DNA from: JAURNZ01 sp036337715
Lineage (GTDB): Bacteria > Pseudomonadota > Gammaproteobacteria > Comchoanobacterales > Comchoanobacteraceae
Direction: 5' to 3'
Assembly: GCA_036337715.1 (NCBI GenBank)
Contig: JAYZDS010000005.1
Location: forward strand, 62,001 to 126,000
Length of the DNA stretch: 64,000 bases
A program made the translations under genes and the position numbers. Below, piece after piece: positions 8,562 to 17,538 of the stretch. The notes beneath the pieces are model-generated. The model ran no database searches, had not been told where the DNA came from, and was given only the letters and a program-made list of their open reading frames with translations. Numbering within the stretch: position 1 is the first letter of the stretch; each line of letters starts with the position of its first letter.

Positions 8562-9533
8562 ATGTACGATAATCAAATTAAAATTTTTCATTTTAAAAAT
8601 GATTTAAAAGTTATCATATCAAATTTTTTGTTTAACCATTCGACTTCTATAGGTGGGTGCAGGCATAAACCCTATCATTCTCTTCATGAAGCAATTAATG
8701 ATTGCTACGATTTGAGTCATGCTATGGCACTTAAAGCTTATCACCTTGGCATTCCATACGGTGGTGCAAAATCTGTTATTTATAACCCAAATGAATTAGC
8801 TTTTGAAACAATAGCACCTTATGTTGGCGAATCAATTAATGCGTTAAAGGGGACTTATATTGCATCTATCGATATTGGTATTGGTTTGAATGAAATCGAT
8901 TTATTATCCAAATATACCGATTACGTTTATGGCACTAAAGCGCATCATGATCCTTCAGAATATACTGCTCAAGGTGTGATTGAAAGTATAAAATATCTTA
9001 TTTCCCATATCAAAAAAGCACCAAATCAAATCACTATTGCTATTCAGGGCATTGGGAAAGTAGGTAGTCTTATTGCAAAATATTTTTTGGAACAAGGGTC
9101 TACTGTTTATGGTGCTGATATAAATGAAAAGCAATTACAAATCTTTTCATCACATCCAAACTTTAAAATAAGACATTGTGATGACATCTTAACAACTGAA
9201 TGTGATATTCTTGTACCTTCAGCAGGTGGCAATGTAATCAATGCATCTAACATCAATCAGTTACAAACTAATTATATTTGCTCAGCAGCAAATAACCCTA
9301 TAGACAATCCAAATCTATTAACTGATCAACTATATAAGAAAGGCATTATTTTCTTACCTGACTTTATCACTAATAATGGTGGTCTTCTAAGTGTTGCAAA
9401 CTTTTTTGAAAAAAACAAAAATAAACAACTAAGTATTGATTGTATCCCCAAGAAGATACAATCATTAATCAATGAATTTAATGGTGAGAATTTATATCGA
9501 ATTACCACCGAACAATTTGAAGTAGATATATAA
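8562..9533 (+). CDS. Leucine dehydrogenase-type Glu/Leu/Phe/Val dehydrogenase
   Basis: This enzyme oxidatively deaminates a branched-chain amino acid to its 2-oxoacid with NAD. The 323-residue protein is somewhat shorter than the usual 345-370. Conserved features are the catalytic Lys in HAMALKAYHLGIPYGGAK (about residues 52-69), the ASIDIGIG stretch and the dinucleotide-binding motif GIGKVG (about 165-170). The context strongly supports leucine/valine/isoleucine as substrate: the next three genes encode a 2-oxoacid dehydrogenase complex. A phenylalanine-active relative cannot be excluded. Confidence 0.85.
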   Translation: MYDNQIKIFHFKNDLKVIISNFLFNHSTSIGGCRHKPYHSLHEAINDCYDLSHAMALKAYHLGIPYGGAKSVIYNPNELAFETIAPYVGESINALKGTYIASIDIGIGLNEIDLLSKYTDYVYGTKAHHDPSEYTAQGVIESIKYLISHIKKAPNQITIAIQGIGKVGSLIAKYFLEQGSTVYGADINEKQLQIFSSHPNFKIRHCDDILTTECDILVPSAGGNVINASNINQLQTNYICSAANNPIDNPNLLTDQLYKKGIIFLPDFITNNGGLLSVANFFEKNKNKQLSIDCIPKKIQSLINEFNGENLYRITTEQFEVDI

Positions 9534-9535
9534 TA

Positions 9536-10525
9536 TTGAGTAAACAAACATTTGAATTTAATTTACTGATCAATCTATATAGCCATATGTTGCAATCTAG
9601 GCTACTAGAATCAAAAATGGTTACACTGCAACGTCATGGCTTATTAGCTACTTATGCTGGTTCAAGTGGCCAAGAGGCTTTATATGTTGTTATTGGACAT
9701 TTGCTAGATAAAGATGACACTCATGTGCCCTATTATCGTGACCAACCTTGTATGTTAATGAGGGGTCACAAACCACTCGACCTTATCAGGTATTGGTCTG
9801 GTAATGAACTGGGCAATTCAGTTCCTCAAAATGACTTACCCATTTGCGTCCCCATCGCGACGCAATGTCTTCATGCTGTAGGAGTTGCTTATGCACACAA
9901 ATTTAAACAGTCAAAAAATATAGTGATTGTTACACTAGGGGATGGGGCAACATCAAAAGGTGATTTTTACGAGGCCCTAAACTTTGCTAGTTTATACGAT
10001 TTGCCAATTGTTTTTGTCATTAATGACAACGGATGGGCAATATCTACACCACTTAGTAAACAAACCAAGGATCAAGACTTAACTAAAAAAGCACAAGCTG
10101 TATCCATGGAAAGTATTCAGATGGATGGTACTGACCTTTTTTCATGTATAGATGGTTTATCTAAGGCAATAAGGTTGGCTAGATCCTCAAAACCTGTTCT
10201 GGTGCATGCCAAGACCATTCGTCTATGTGATCATACAACTGCGGATGATGCAAAACGTTATAAATCACAATCTTTAATTAATGACGAGTTGAATCATGAT
10301 CCAATAGTTAAACTAAAAAAAATACTTGAATCCAAATATCATTGGCAACCATCGCAAGATCAAGCATTAAAAGACACACTAAATAAAGCCATTGACCATG
10401 ATGTAGAATTATTTCGTAAAGATAGAATAAAGGACCCTCAAACTATGTTTGAAGATTGCTATGAGACAATGCCTAATAGTTTAAAAAACCAACAAAAAAA
10501 ATTTAAAGAATATGAAACAAATTGA
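9536..10525 (+). CDS. 2-oxoisovalerate (branched-chain 2-oxoacid) dehydrogenase E1 component, alpha subunit
   Basis: E1-alpha binds thiamine diphosphate and decarboxylates the 2-oxoacid. The 329-residue protein shows the ThDP/Mg motif GDGATSKGDFYEAL through NDNGWAIS (about residues 140-185) and the VPYYRDQ segment typical of branched-chain enzymes. It starts at TTG 9536 two bases after the previous stop, with no clear ribosome binding site, so coupling to the upstream gene is likely. The 3' end overlaps the beta-subunit gene by 14 bases. A pyruvate or acetoin enzyme is the alternative; the adjacent leucine dehydrogenase favours branched-chain substrates. Confidence 0.87.
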   Translation: MSKQTFEFNLLINLYSHMLQSRLLESKMVTLQRHGLLATYAGSSGQEALYVVIGHLLDKDDTHVPYYRDQPCMLMRGHKPLDLIRYWSGNELGNSVPQNDLPICVPIATQCLHAVGVAYAHKFKQSKNIVIVTLGDGATSKGDFYEALNFASLYDLPIVFVINDNGWAISTPLSKQTKDQDLTKKAQAVSMESIQMDGTDLFSCIDGLSKAIRLARSSKPVLVHAKTIRLCDHTTADDAKRYKSQSLINDELNHDPIVKLKKILESKYHWQPSQDQALKDTLNKAIDHDVELFRKDRIKDPQTMFEDCYETMPNSLKNQQKKFKEYETN

Positions 10526-11486
10526 TATGGCTACAGCCATTAACCATGGCCTTGATTACTTATTAAATAGCTCTCAATCTACTATTTTAATGGGTGAAGA
10601 CATTGGCCTTAATGGAGGTGTTTTTCGTATAACAGATGGCCTTCAAAAAAAATATGGTCAAAATCGTGTAATAGATACCCCACTAGCAGAAAATATGCTT
10701 GCAGGTATCGCACTAGGTATGTCAACCCAAGGTTTATATCCTATTGTTGAGTTTCAATTTATGGGTTTTGTCTATCCAGCACTGGAACAAATTATTTCCC
10801 ATATATCTAAATTAAGAAAAAGAACATCGGGCAAATTAACCTGTCCTATGCTTATGAGAACACCATATGGTTGTGGCATATATGCACCAGAACACCATTC
10901 AGAAAGTTCTGAGTCAATATTTGCAAGCATTCCAGGACTTAGAGTCATTACACCATCAACACCTACCAGAGCATTTGAAATGATTTTAAGTGCATATTCA
11001 ATCAAAGACCCAATACTGTTTCTTGAGCCAACCATCATGTATCGGTCCATTAAACAACCTTTTGTTCCTCATCAATGCCCTGTTGATATTACTAAAGCAA
11101 TCATTGAAATGAAAGGTAGTGACCTTACTTTAATTGCTTGGGGCGCTTTTATGTCCGAAGCCAGAATGGTTGCCAATAAACTAAAAGAAAAAAACATCCA
11201 AGTAGAACTAATAGATTTGGTTAGTCTTCATCCAATTGACTATGATACAATATTTAAATCTGTTACAAAAACTGGAAAGTGTGTGATTATTCAGGAAGCG
11301 CCTAAAAAAATGAGTATTGCTAATGATATAAGTGCTAATATTTATGAACGTTTATGGGCTAATCTTAATTCACCAATATTAACTATATGCGGTTATGACT
11401 GCGGTGTACCCTATCCGCAACAAGAAAAATTCTTTCGCAGAAATGCAAATGAGATTGAATCAAAGGTGCTCGAATGGATCAATTAA
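10512..11486 (+). CDS. 2-oxoisovalerate dehydrogenase E1 component, beta subunit
   Basis: This is the beta subunit of the heterotetrameric E1. The 324-residue protein has the transketolase pyrimidine-binding segment (GEDIGLNGGVFRIT, about residues 29-42; DTPLAENMLAGIALGMSTQG) and the C-terminal transketolase domain with ELIDLVSLHPIDYDTI. Length is normal. It overlaps E1-alpha by 14 bases and the E2 gene by 13, so all three are probably translated from one message in coordinated amounts. Confidence 0.9.
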   Translation: MKQIDMATAINHGLDYLLNSSQSTILMGEDIGLNGGVFRITDGLQKKYGQNRVIDTPLAENMLAGIALGMSTQGLYPIVEFQFMGFVYPALEQIISHISKLRKRTSGKLTCPMLMRTPYGCGIYAPEHHSESSESIFASIPGLRVITPSTPTRAFEMILSAYSIKDPILFLEPTIMYRSIKQPFVPHQCPVDITKAIIEMKGSDLTLIAWGAFMSEARMVANKLKEKNIQVELIDLVSLHPIDYDTIFKSVTKTGKCVIIQEAPKKMSIANDISANIYERLWANLNSPILTICGYDCGVPYPQQEKFFRRNANEIESKVLEWIN

Positions 11487-12439
11487 AAGAGATTAAACTT
11501 CATGATTTAGGTGAGGGCCTTGATGGTGGTAGACTAATCGAATGGCATGTTAACGAGAATGACAAAGTGAATGAGGGTGACATCATTGCATCCATAGAAA
11601 CCTCAAAAGCCATCGTTGAACTACCTGCACCATACAGCGGGCAAGTCAATCACTTATTAATACCAAAAGATACAATTGTAAATACGGGTACTACCATTGC
11701 TGCAATTAATGTGATTGAAAAAAAAGAAAGCAAACAAAGTATTGATTTGCCTTTAGTAGGCAAACCCATCCACTCATCGCATGATTTACCTGCAGAGAAG
11801 TTAATGCGAATAGATGATAATGACCAACAAGAAAACTCAATCTTAAGCACCAATTTAATGATTAAAAATATGATGCTAGCAAAACAAGTCGTTGCCGCCT
11901 CCTTGTTTGACGATATGATAGTTGATGCGTTCGAAAATAATAAAAATTTAACTGCACAAGTTATTTATAAGCTTATCCACGCATTAAAAAATAATCCTAA
12001 ATTAAACGCGCACTTTAATAATCATACTCATCAACTTGAAACTTTTGATAGTATTAATTTAGGAATCGCTTTTAATGATCGTGATGATAGATTAAAAGTG
12101 CCTATTATTTCTAATATAGATAAACTTAAACATAATGATATTGAAGATGCCATCTTATCAATTAAACAAACGGGGATGCATAGCAACTACATTGATAAAC
12201 ATTTACCCTCACCTACATTTACATTAACTAACATAGGCTCTATTGGTGGCAAATATGGCACACCTGTACTTATTCCACCATGTGTAGCGATCTTAGCCAT
12301 TGGCAAAAAAGAACAAAAGCCCATTGTCAAAGATGAACAAATTGTTATAGCTAATGTACTGCCTATTTCGCTTACTTTTGATCATAGAATTTTGACTGGT
12401 GCACAAGCATTGCAATTTCTGAAAGATTTATGCAATTAA
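11474..12439 (+). CDS. Lipoyl-bearing E2 acyltransferase of the 2-oxoacid dehydrogenase, divergent
   Basis: E2 moves the acyl group from E1 to CoA on a swinging lipoyl arm. The N-terminal lipoyl domain (about 5-78) is normal, with lipoyl-Lys45 in IETSKAIVE. The C-terminal catalytic domain is recognisable, but the 321-residue protein is shorter than usual (about 370-430). Two features are odd. No peripheral subunit-binding domain is visible in the short linker (about 85-130). The active-site motif normally HRxxDG reads DHRILTG (303-309), with His304 present and the Asp replaced by Thr308. No E3 gene is adjacent. It may be a reduced but functional core or partly inactive. Confidence 0.82.
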   Translation: MDQLKEIKLHDLGEGLDGGRLIEWHVNENDKVNEGDIIASIETSKAIVELPAPYSGQVNHLLIPKDTIVNTGTTIAAINVIEKKESKQSIDLPLVGKPIHSSHDLPAEKLMRIDDNDQQENSILSTNLMIKNMMLAKQVVAASLFDDMIVDAFENNKNLTAQVIYKLIHALKNNPKLNAHFNNHTHQLETFDSINLGIAFNDRDDRLKVPIISNIDKLKHNDIEDAILSIKQTGMHSNYIDKHLPSPTFTLTNIGSIGGKYGTPVLIPPCVAILAIGKKEQKPIVKDEQIVIANVLPISLTFDHRILTGAQALQFLKDLCN

Positions 12440-12477
12440 TAATTGAAATAGACGATAAGATTTCATAGATTAATATT

Positions 12478-14967
12478 ATGTTAGAAAAAGTATTTAGCGA
12501 CAAACCCAATTTTTATCTGAAAAATAATATTGTTTCTAAGAATGAATATTCTGGTAACAATATCTTTAATGATATCAAAGTTATTTACGATAAACTCCTA
12601 AAAAAACTTCTCGAAAAAGGCATAATCGATTCAAATGATCAAAAGAAAAGAAAAGATCATTTTAGTCAAATAATGGATAACTTAAAATCCAAAGAATATG
12701 CAGTTAAGCTTTTATATGATCCTTTTTTAAAGATACTGGATACTTCATTTATTATCACTGACGTAGTTACCAGACAATTAGCTAAATTTGAAAACTTCAT
12801 CATACAATGTGATGAAGGCATGGCACAAGAATTAGAGAAGATATGTAAAAATTTATACAATATCATTGATTCTCAACCATTAAATGAAGTCATGTTTGAT
12901 GAACTTAGAAATCAATTCTCTGATTATAATGGTGCAACACGATTTTTTGATAATGATGGTGTCAATTTGCAACATGTTTCAACAAATGTATTTAATTTCC
13001 TAAAAAAACATAATTTATTTCAGCAAAACGAATCTTACCATGATGTGCACAATGCTTTTGGAGATGAATTTATACTTAATCTTTATTATTTCTTACTTGT
13101 TGAATATTCTTCTCCGGAACAACAATTACAATTCTTGTTTGATGCAATGGATGTACAAACACCATCAAATGCAGAGGAAAAATATTCATTAAACGACATC
13201 ATATCATATAGAAATGCTGTGAACTCTAAATTTGATCTCTACATAAAAAATAAAAAAATTTCAAAATTAATTTTCGATCTAAACTATTGGTTAGAAACGC
13301 ATAAATTTATGGATAAAATTCAAGATCCAATAAAAATGAAATTAAACTTCAATCAAAAATATTTTTATAAAGACAATGACGGTTTTTATTATGATTTAAA
13401 TCATAATAACGCATTTGAGGACGATGTGACAGTCTTTCTACCACCACAAATATTGATTTATGTCCCAAATGAATTATCTTCTTTCAAAGATCAAAATAAG
13501 TCATTTTATTTAGAAAAATATAATAGTCATAAAAGAGCTTTTACAATCACTAATGAGGCAATTAAATTTGATTCATTCATAAAAGATCAACAATACGTAA
13601 CATCAATTGAGCAGTTGAAAAATACACCGATGAAAATTGCAAATTTTGATTTTGGTGTTGATGAAAAAAAAGAATTAATAACATTAGATAAAAGTGATGA
13701 ATCAAAAAGTTTCTTTGACTATATCATCCAATATGGCGATATCGATCATATTTCAGATAAATTTTCTAAAGCGTTTCAAATAAGAAGGTTAATTTCTGGA
13801 TGTGAACTTATGTTTTACAAAAAGCATAACTCTAGAATTAGATTCAATGATGAGCAACTTGCATATCTTAAATCTCTTCCTGACAGTGCAATTTTAAATT
13901 TCGCAAACTTTATTACTTTTATTTATGAGATGATGGAACATACATCATACAAATTAGACAGTAGGAATAGCGAGCGATTCTATCACCCAAGCATCATCAA
14001 TATGATGGATTTATTTGATTCAACAAACAAATTTATATTATTTATAGAATCATTAATGAGATCCAAATTTGGAACCAATATGGATTATTTAATGATTTTT
14101 GCCCAGTATCTCATTACATTAAATAATAATAAATATAAGGAATCATTAACAAAATTGGATCATGTTTATTCGCTATTATCTAACTCAGATGAAAAATCAA
14201 AAAGAATTTTTTATCAATTGATTAATGGCAATGAATTCAAAGCAAATGAAATTTTTCTACTACATAAAATTATAAATCAATTCTACAAAGATAATAAATC
14301 TGAATTTGACATTGATTATTACAAAAACTTCGCAATTGAATTATATAGCAACGTAGATCTTTATAAGGAAATAAGAAACAATACGTATTCCAACAATAAT
14401 TTAAGCAATACTGAATATTTTTACAATAACTTTAAAAATGAAACATTGGTTGATGAGATCGATAAAATTAAAGATAGCCATCGTGACAAATATAATAAAA
14501 TGACTTTAAAGTTAATTTCTATAAATATGCCTCATTGGGTAAAGTACATATACGAAAATAAAAGTTTTTTAGCTTCCTTACTAGATAACCCACCCTTAGT
14601 AGCATTTTCTCAATTATCTTTATTCAATAAATTTTTAATTACAATCATGATATCAGGCATTTTATTAGGTATTTTTGTATCAGCTAGTATAACATTGGTC
14701 ATGTTTGAACTTGCTGCAGCATTAGTTTTAATTAGATTATTAGATTCATTTTTAAATAACAGACGTAAAGTATTTTTTGATCCTAATGGCGCAATTACAG
14801 AAGATTTTTCAAGCCTATCTAATAAAAGTTGTTTAGAATTAAATAAAGCTGATTATTCATTTTTTAATAGTAAAAATCATCAAGAAAAGTTTTTCATCAT
14901 TGATAAAGACATAAATAATGGAGAAGATAACTTTAGTGATACATCCTCTGTCATTAGTCTTAATTAG
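12478..14967 (+). CDS. Unrecognised 829-residue protein with C-terminal membrane hairpin
   Basis: I do not recognise this protein. It is Asn-, Lys-, Asp- and Phe-rich, mostly helical-looking and soluble over residues 1-705. Two adjacent hydrophobic segments follow (about 712-735 and 737-752), separated by a short turn. The short C-terminal tail is acidic and Ser-rich, ending DTSSVISLN. It sits 38 bases after the E2 gene and before mutS, where related genomes would not be expected to carry it. Large size, composition unlike its neighbours, no enzyme motif and a polar C-terminus would fit a secreted host-directed protein, but that is inference. No signal peptide is visible. Confidence 0.6.
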   Translation: MLEKVFSDKPNFYLKNNIVSKNEYSGNNIFNDIKVIYDKLLKKLLEKGIIDSNDQKKRKDHFSQIMDNLKSKEYAVKLLYDPFLKILDTSFIITDVVTRQLAKFENFIIQCDEGMAQELEKICKNLYNIIDSQPLNEVMFDELRNQFSDYNGATRFFDNDGVNLQHVSTNVFNFLKKHNLFQQNESYHDVHNAFGDEFILNLYYFLLVEYSSPEQQLQFLFDAMDVQTPSNAEEKYSLNDIISYRNAVNSKFDLYIKNKKISKLIFDLNYWLETHKFMDKIQDPIKMKLNFNQKYFYKDNDGFYYDLNHNNAFEDDVTVFLPPQILIYVPNELSSFKDQNKSFYLEKYNSHKRAFTITNEAIKFDSFIKDQQYVTSIEQLKNTPMKIANFDFGVDEKKELITLDKSDESKSFFDYIIQYGDIDHISDKFSKAFQIRRLISGCELMFYKKHNSRIRFNDEQLAYLKSLPDSAILNFANFITFIYEMMEHTSYKLDSRNSERFYHPSIINMMDLFDSTNKFILFIESLMRSKFGTNMDYLMIFAQYLITLNNNKYKESLTKLDHVYSLLSNSDEKSKRIFYQLINGNEFKANEIFLLHKIINQFYKDNKSEFDIDYYKNFAIELYSNVDLYKEIRNNTYSNNNLSNTEYFYNNFKNETLVDEIDKIKDSHRDKYNKMTLKLISINMPHWVKYIYENKSFLASLLDNPPLVAFSQLSLFNKFLITIMISGILLGIFVSASITLVMFELAAALVLIRLLDSFLNNRRKVFFDPNGAITEDFSSLSNKSCLELNKADYSFFNSKNHQEKFFIIDKDINNGEDNFSDTSSVISLN

Positions 14968-15030
14968 TGTTAAAATATAAATCTTGAGTACTTAAAGGTT
15001 TCATATAGAACCATATAGGGACAAACATTC

Positions 15031-17538
15031 TTGACAGATACACCAATGATAGCACAGTACCGAAAAATAAAGGCAGAACACTCTGAATACCTTTTATTTT
15101 ATCGTATGGGCGATTTTTACGAACTGTTTTTTGAAGACGCAATATTAGGTGCCGATCTACTTAGTATCACACTTACCAAGCGTGGGTCAGCAAATGGGTT
15201 ACCCATTCCTATGGCAGGCATACCTCATCATAGTTCTAAATCATACTTTCAAAAATTAGTGGATAAAAATATAACATTTGCAATTTGTGAACAAATTGGC
15301 ACAGTAAATAAACATGCTAAAACGCCCATTGAAAGAGAAGTCACAAAAATCATAACACCTGGTACGGTCTTAGATGAAGACTTCATGCAAGATACCAAGA
15401 CACATGCTCTCATAAGTTTATTTCTCTCGGGTAAAACATTTGGTATAGGTTATTTAAATCTCAGTCAGAATAAAATTGAGTTTACAGAATGCACAAATAT
15501 AGAAGACATCAAACGACTCATCACATTATATGACCCAAGTGAAATACTTATTGCTGAAAAGCAAAAAGAACATTTCAAATCATTACATAATTTAACCATT
15601 CGACCTGATTGGGATTTTTATCAACAGGCCAATTATAAAAAACTTTGTGAACATTTTAATGTTTCAAATCTAAATGCTTTATCGATTGAAAATAAACCAG
15701 TTATAGTTTCAGTCATTGGCTCAATTCTGAAGTATATATCGTTTACTAAACAAGATAATATTCATAAAATTAATAATATCAGTGAAATTGTAGACCATAA
15801 TGAAATCAAACTCGATCAAGCAACACTGAATCATATGATTTTTGGCACCAATAAAAATGATACATCTTCGCTATATCATTTTCTTAATCATACTAAAACA
15901 CCCATGGGAGAACGACTATTACGGACATGGTGTGGGAAACCCACGCTTAATCATAATGAATTATATGATCGTCAAAAAATCATACAACAACTAATAAAAA
16001 ATAATTCTGTTTTGAGTTTTCAAAACCTACTAAAAGGCTGCCATGACCTTGAGCGATGTTCAGCAAGGCTTCAAAAAAAATCAATCAAACCAAATGAATT
16101 ACTAAAACTCTCCAATTCTCTCAAAAAATTACCAGAACTACATCAATCGTTATCTAGTATGCATTCACTTGAATATTTACGGATTATCCCACTCAATGAA
16201 TTAGTAGATATAATCGACAAAACAATATTTAACTACCTAGAATCTGAAAATACAGATCAAAAACATTACATTATTAATGATGGCATTAACGATGAATTAG
16301 ATAAATTTAGACAGTTAAGTGCTCATAGTACATTCATAGCTACTTTTGAAAAACAAGAACAAGCAAGAATTAATAACTTTAAAATTAAAGTTGGTTATAA
16401 TAAACTTCAGGGTTATTTTATAGAAATTCCGAAATCTCAAAATGTTGTTGTTCCTGAAAACTATATAAGAAGACAAACATTAAAAAGTGCAGAAAGATAT
16501 ATAACAGCAGAGCTTGAAGCTTTTGAGAAAACCATTATCACCAACCAAACAAAAGCCAAAGCCCTAGAACAGAAGCTTTATGAGCATTTTATAGATAGCT
16601 TACAATGTTATGTAACCAATCTAATTCAATTGTCTGATGCCATATCTAAACTTGATGTACTTCAAAGTATGGCGTATTGTGCAAAAGATCACTGGGTTCA
16701 ACCTGAATTTTGTGATTCATCAAGTATCATTGATATAAGAAAAGGATTTCATCCAATTGTTGCAAAATCACTTGATCAAGGATTTATCGCAAATGATACA
16801 TATTTAGATTCTGAACAATGCTTATCAATCATTACTGGTCCAAATATGGGTGGTAAATCAACATATATGCGTCAAACTGCTTTAATTGTGGTTCTAGCTT
16901 ATATGGGAAGTATGGTACCAGCAAAACATTGTCGATTAGGTAAAGTTGATCAAATTTTTACAAGGATTGGTGCAAATGATGATATTACAAAAGGGCAATC
17001 AACTTTCATGGTTGAGATGCAAGAAACAGCATTCATTATGAGAAACGCAACTAACCAAAGTTTAATTATAATGGATGAAATAGGTAGAGGGACAAGCACC
17101 TTTGATGGTTTATCAATTGCTTATGCTTGTGCTAGTCAGATAGCAAATAAAATTAAAAGTTTATGTCTATTTGCAACACATTATTTTGAATTAACGCAAC
17201 TTGATAGCCAATATCCTAGTATCAGCAATTGGCATGTCTCTGCAAAAGAAGATCAAGACGAATTAATTTTCTTGCATAAAGTTTTAAAAGGCGCCGCAAA
17301 TAAAAGCTATGGCATAGCTGTTGCTCAATTGGCTGGGATACCAGCAGATACCATTCTTAGTGCAAAAGAAAAACTTCATCAATTAGAAATGAAGAAGAGT
17401 CAATTATCAACACCTTCGTTAAGTACCAATTTTATAATATCTGAAATTCAATCTATTGATATAAACAATTTATCGCCAAAAGAGGCTTGGGATTATTTAT
17501 CTAAATTAAAAGAGTTAATCGACGAAACTGTCATCTAA
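15031..17538 (+). CDS. mutS: DNA mismatch repair protein MutS
   Basis: MutS recognises mismatches and starts repair with MutL. The 835-residue protein carries the N-terminal mismatch-binding domain with the Phe-x-Glu-type contact region (FYRMGDFYELF, about 23-33). The C-terminal ATPase has Walker A TGPNMGGKST near residue 601, the STFMVEM segment, Walker B IIMDEIGRGTSTFDG and the ATHYFEL motif. The TTG at 15031 is chosen because AGGG lies 10 bases upstream and the peptide matches the E. coli N-terminus; an ATG 15 bases on is the alternative. The 3' end overlaps the convergent symporter gene by 24 bases. Confidence 0.97.
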   Translation: MTDTPMIAQYRKIKAEHSEYLLFYRMGDFYELFFEDAILGADLLSITLTKRGSANGLPIPMAGIPHHSSKSYFQKLVDKNITFAICEQIGTVNKHAKTPIEREVTKIITPGTVLDEDFMQDTKTHALISLFLSGKTFGIGYLNLSQNKIEFTECTNIEDIKRLITLYDPSEILIAEKQKEHFKSLHNLTIRPDWDFYQQANYKKLCEHFNVSNLNALSIENKPVIVSVIGSILKYISFTKQDNIHKINNISEIVDHNEIKLDQATLNHMIFGTNKNDTSSLYHFLNHTKTPMGERLLRTWCGKPTLNHNELYDRQKIIQQLIKNNSVLSFQNLLKGCHDLERCSARLQKKSIKPNELLKLSNSLKKLPELHQSLSSMHSLEYLRIIPLNELVDIIDKTIFNYLESENTDQKHYIINDGINDELDKFRQLSAHSTFIATFEKQEQARINNFKIKVGYNKLQGYFIEIPKSQNVVVPENYIRRQTLKSAERYITAELEAFEKTIITNQTKAKALEQKLYEHFIDSLQCYVTNLIQLSDAISKLDVLQSMAYCAKDHWVQPEFCDSSSIIDIRKGFHPIVAKSLDQGFIANDTYLDSEQCLSIITGPNMGGKSTYMRQTALIVVLAYMGSMVPAKHCRLGKVDQIFTRIGANDDITKGQSTFMVEMQETAFIMRNATNQSLIIMDEIGRGTSTFDGLSIAYACASQIANKIKSLCLFATHYFELTQLDSQYPSISNWHVSAKEDQDELIFLHKVLKGAANKSYGIAVAQLAGIPADTILSAKEKLHQLEMKKSQLSTPSLSTNFIISEIQSIDINNLSPKEAWDYLSKLKELIDETVI

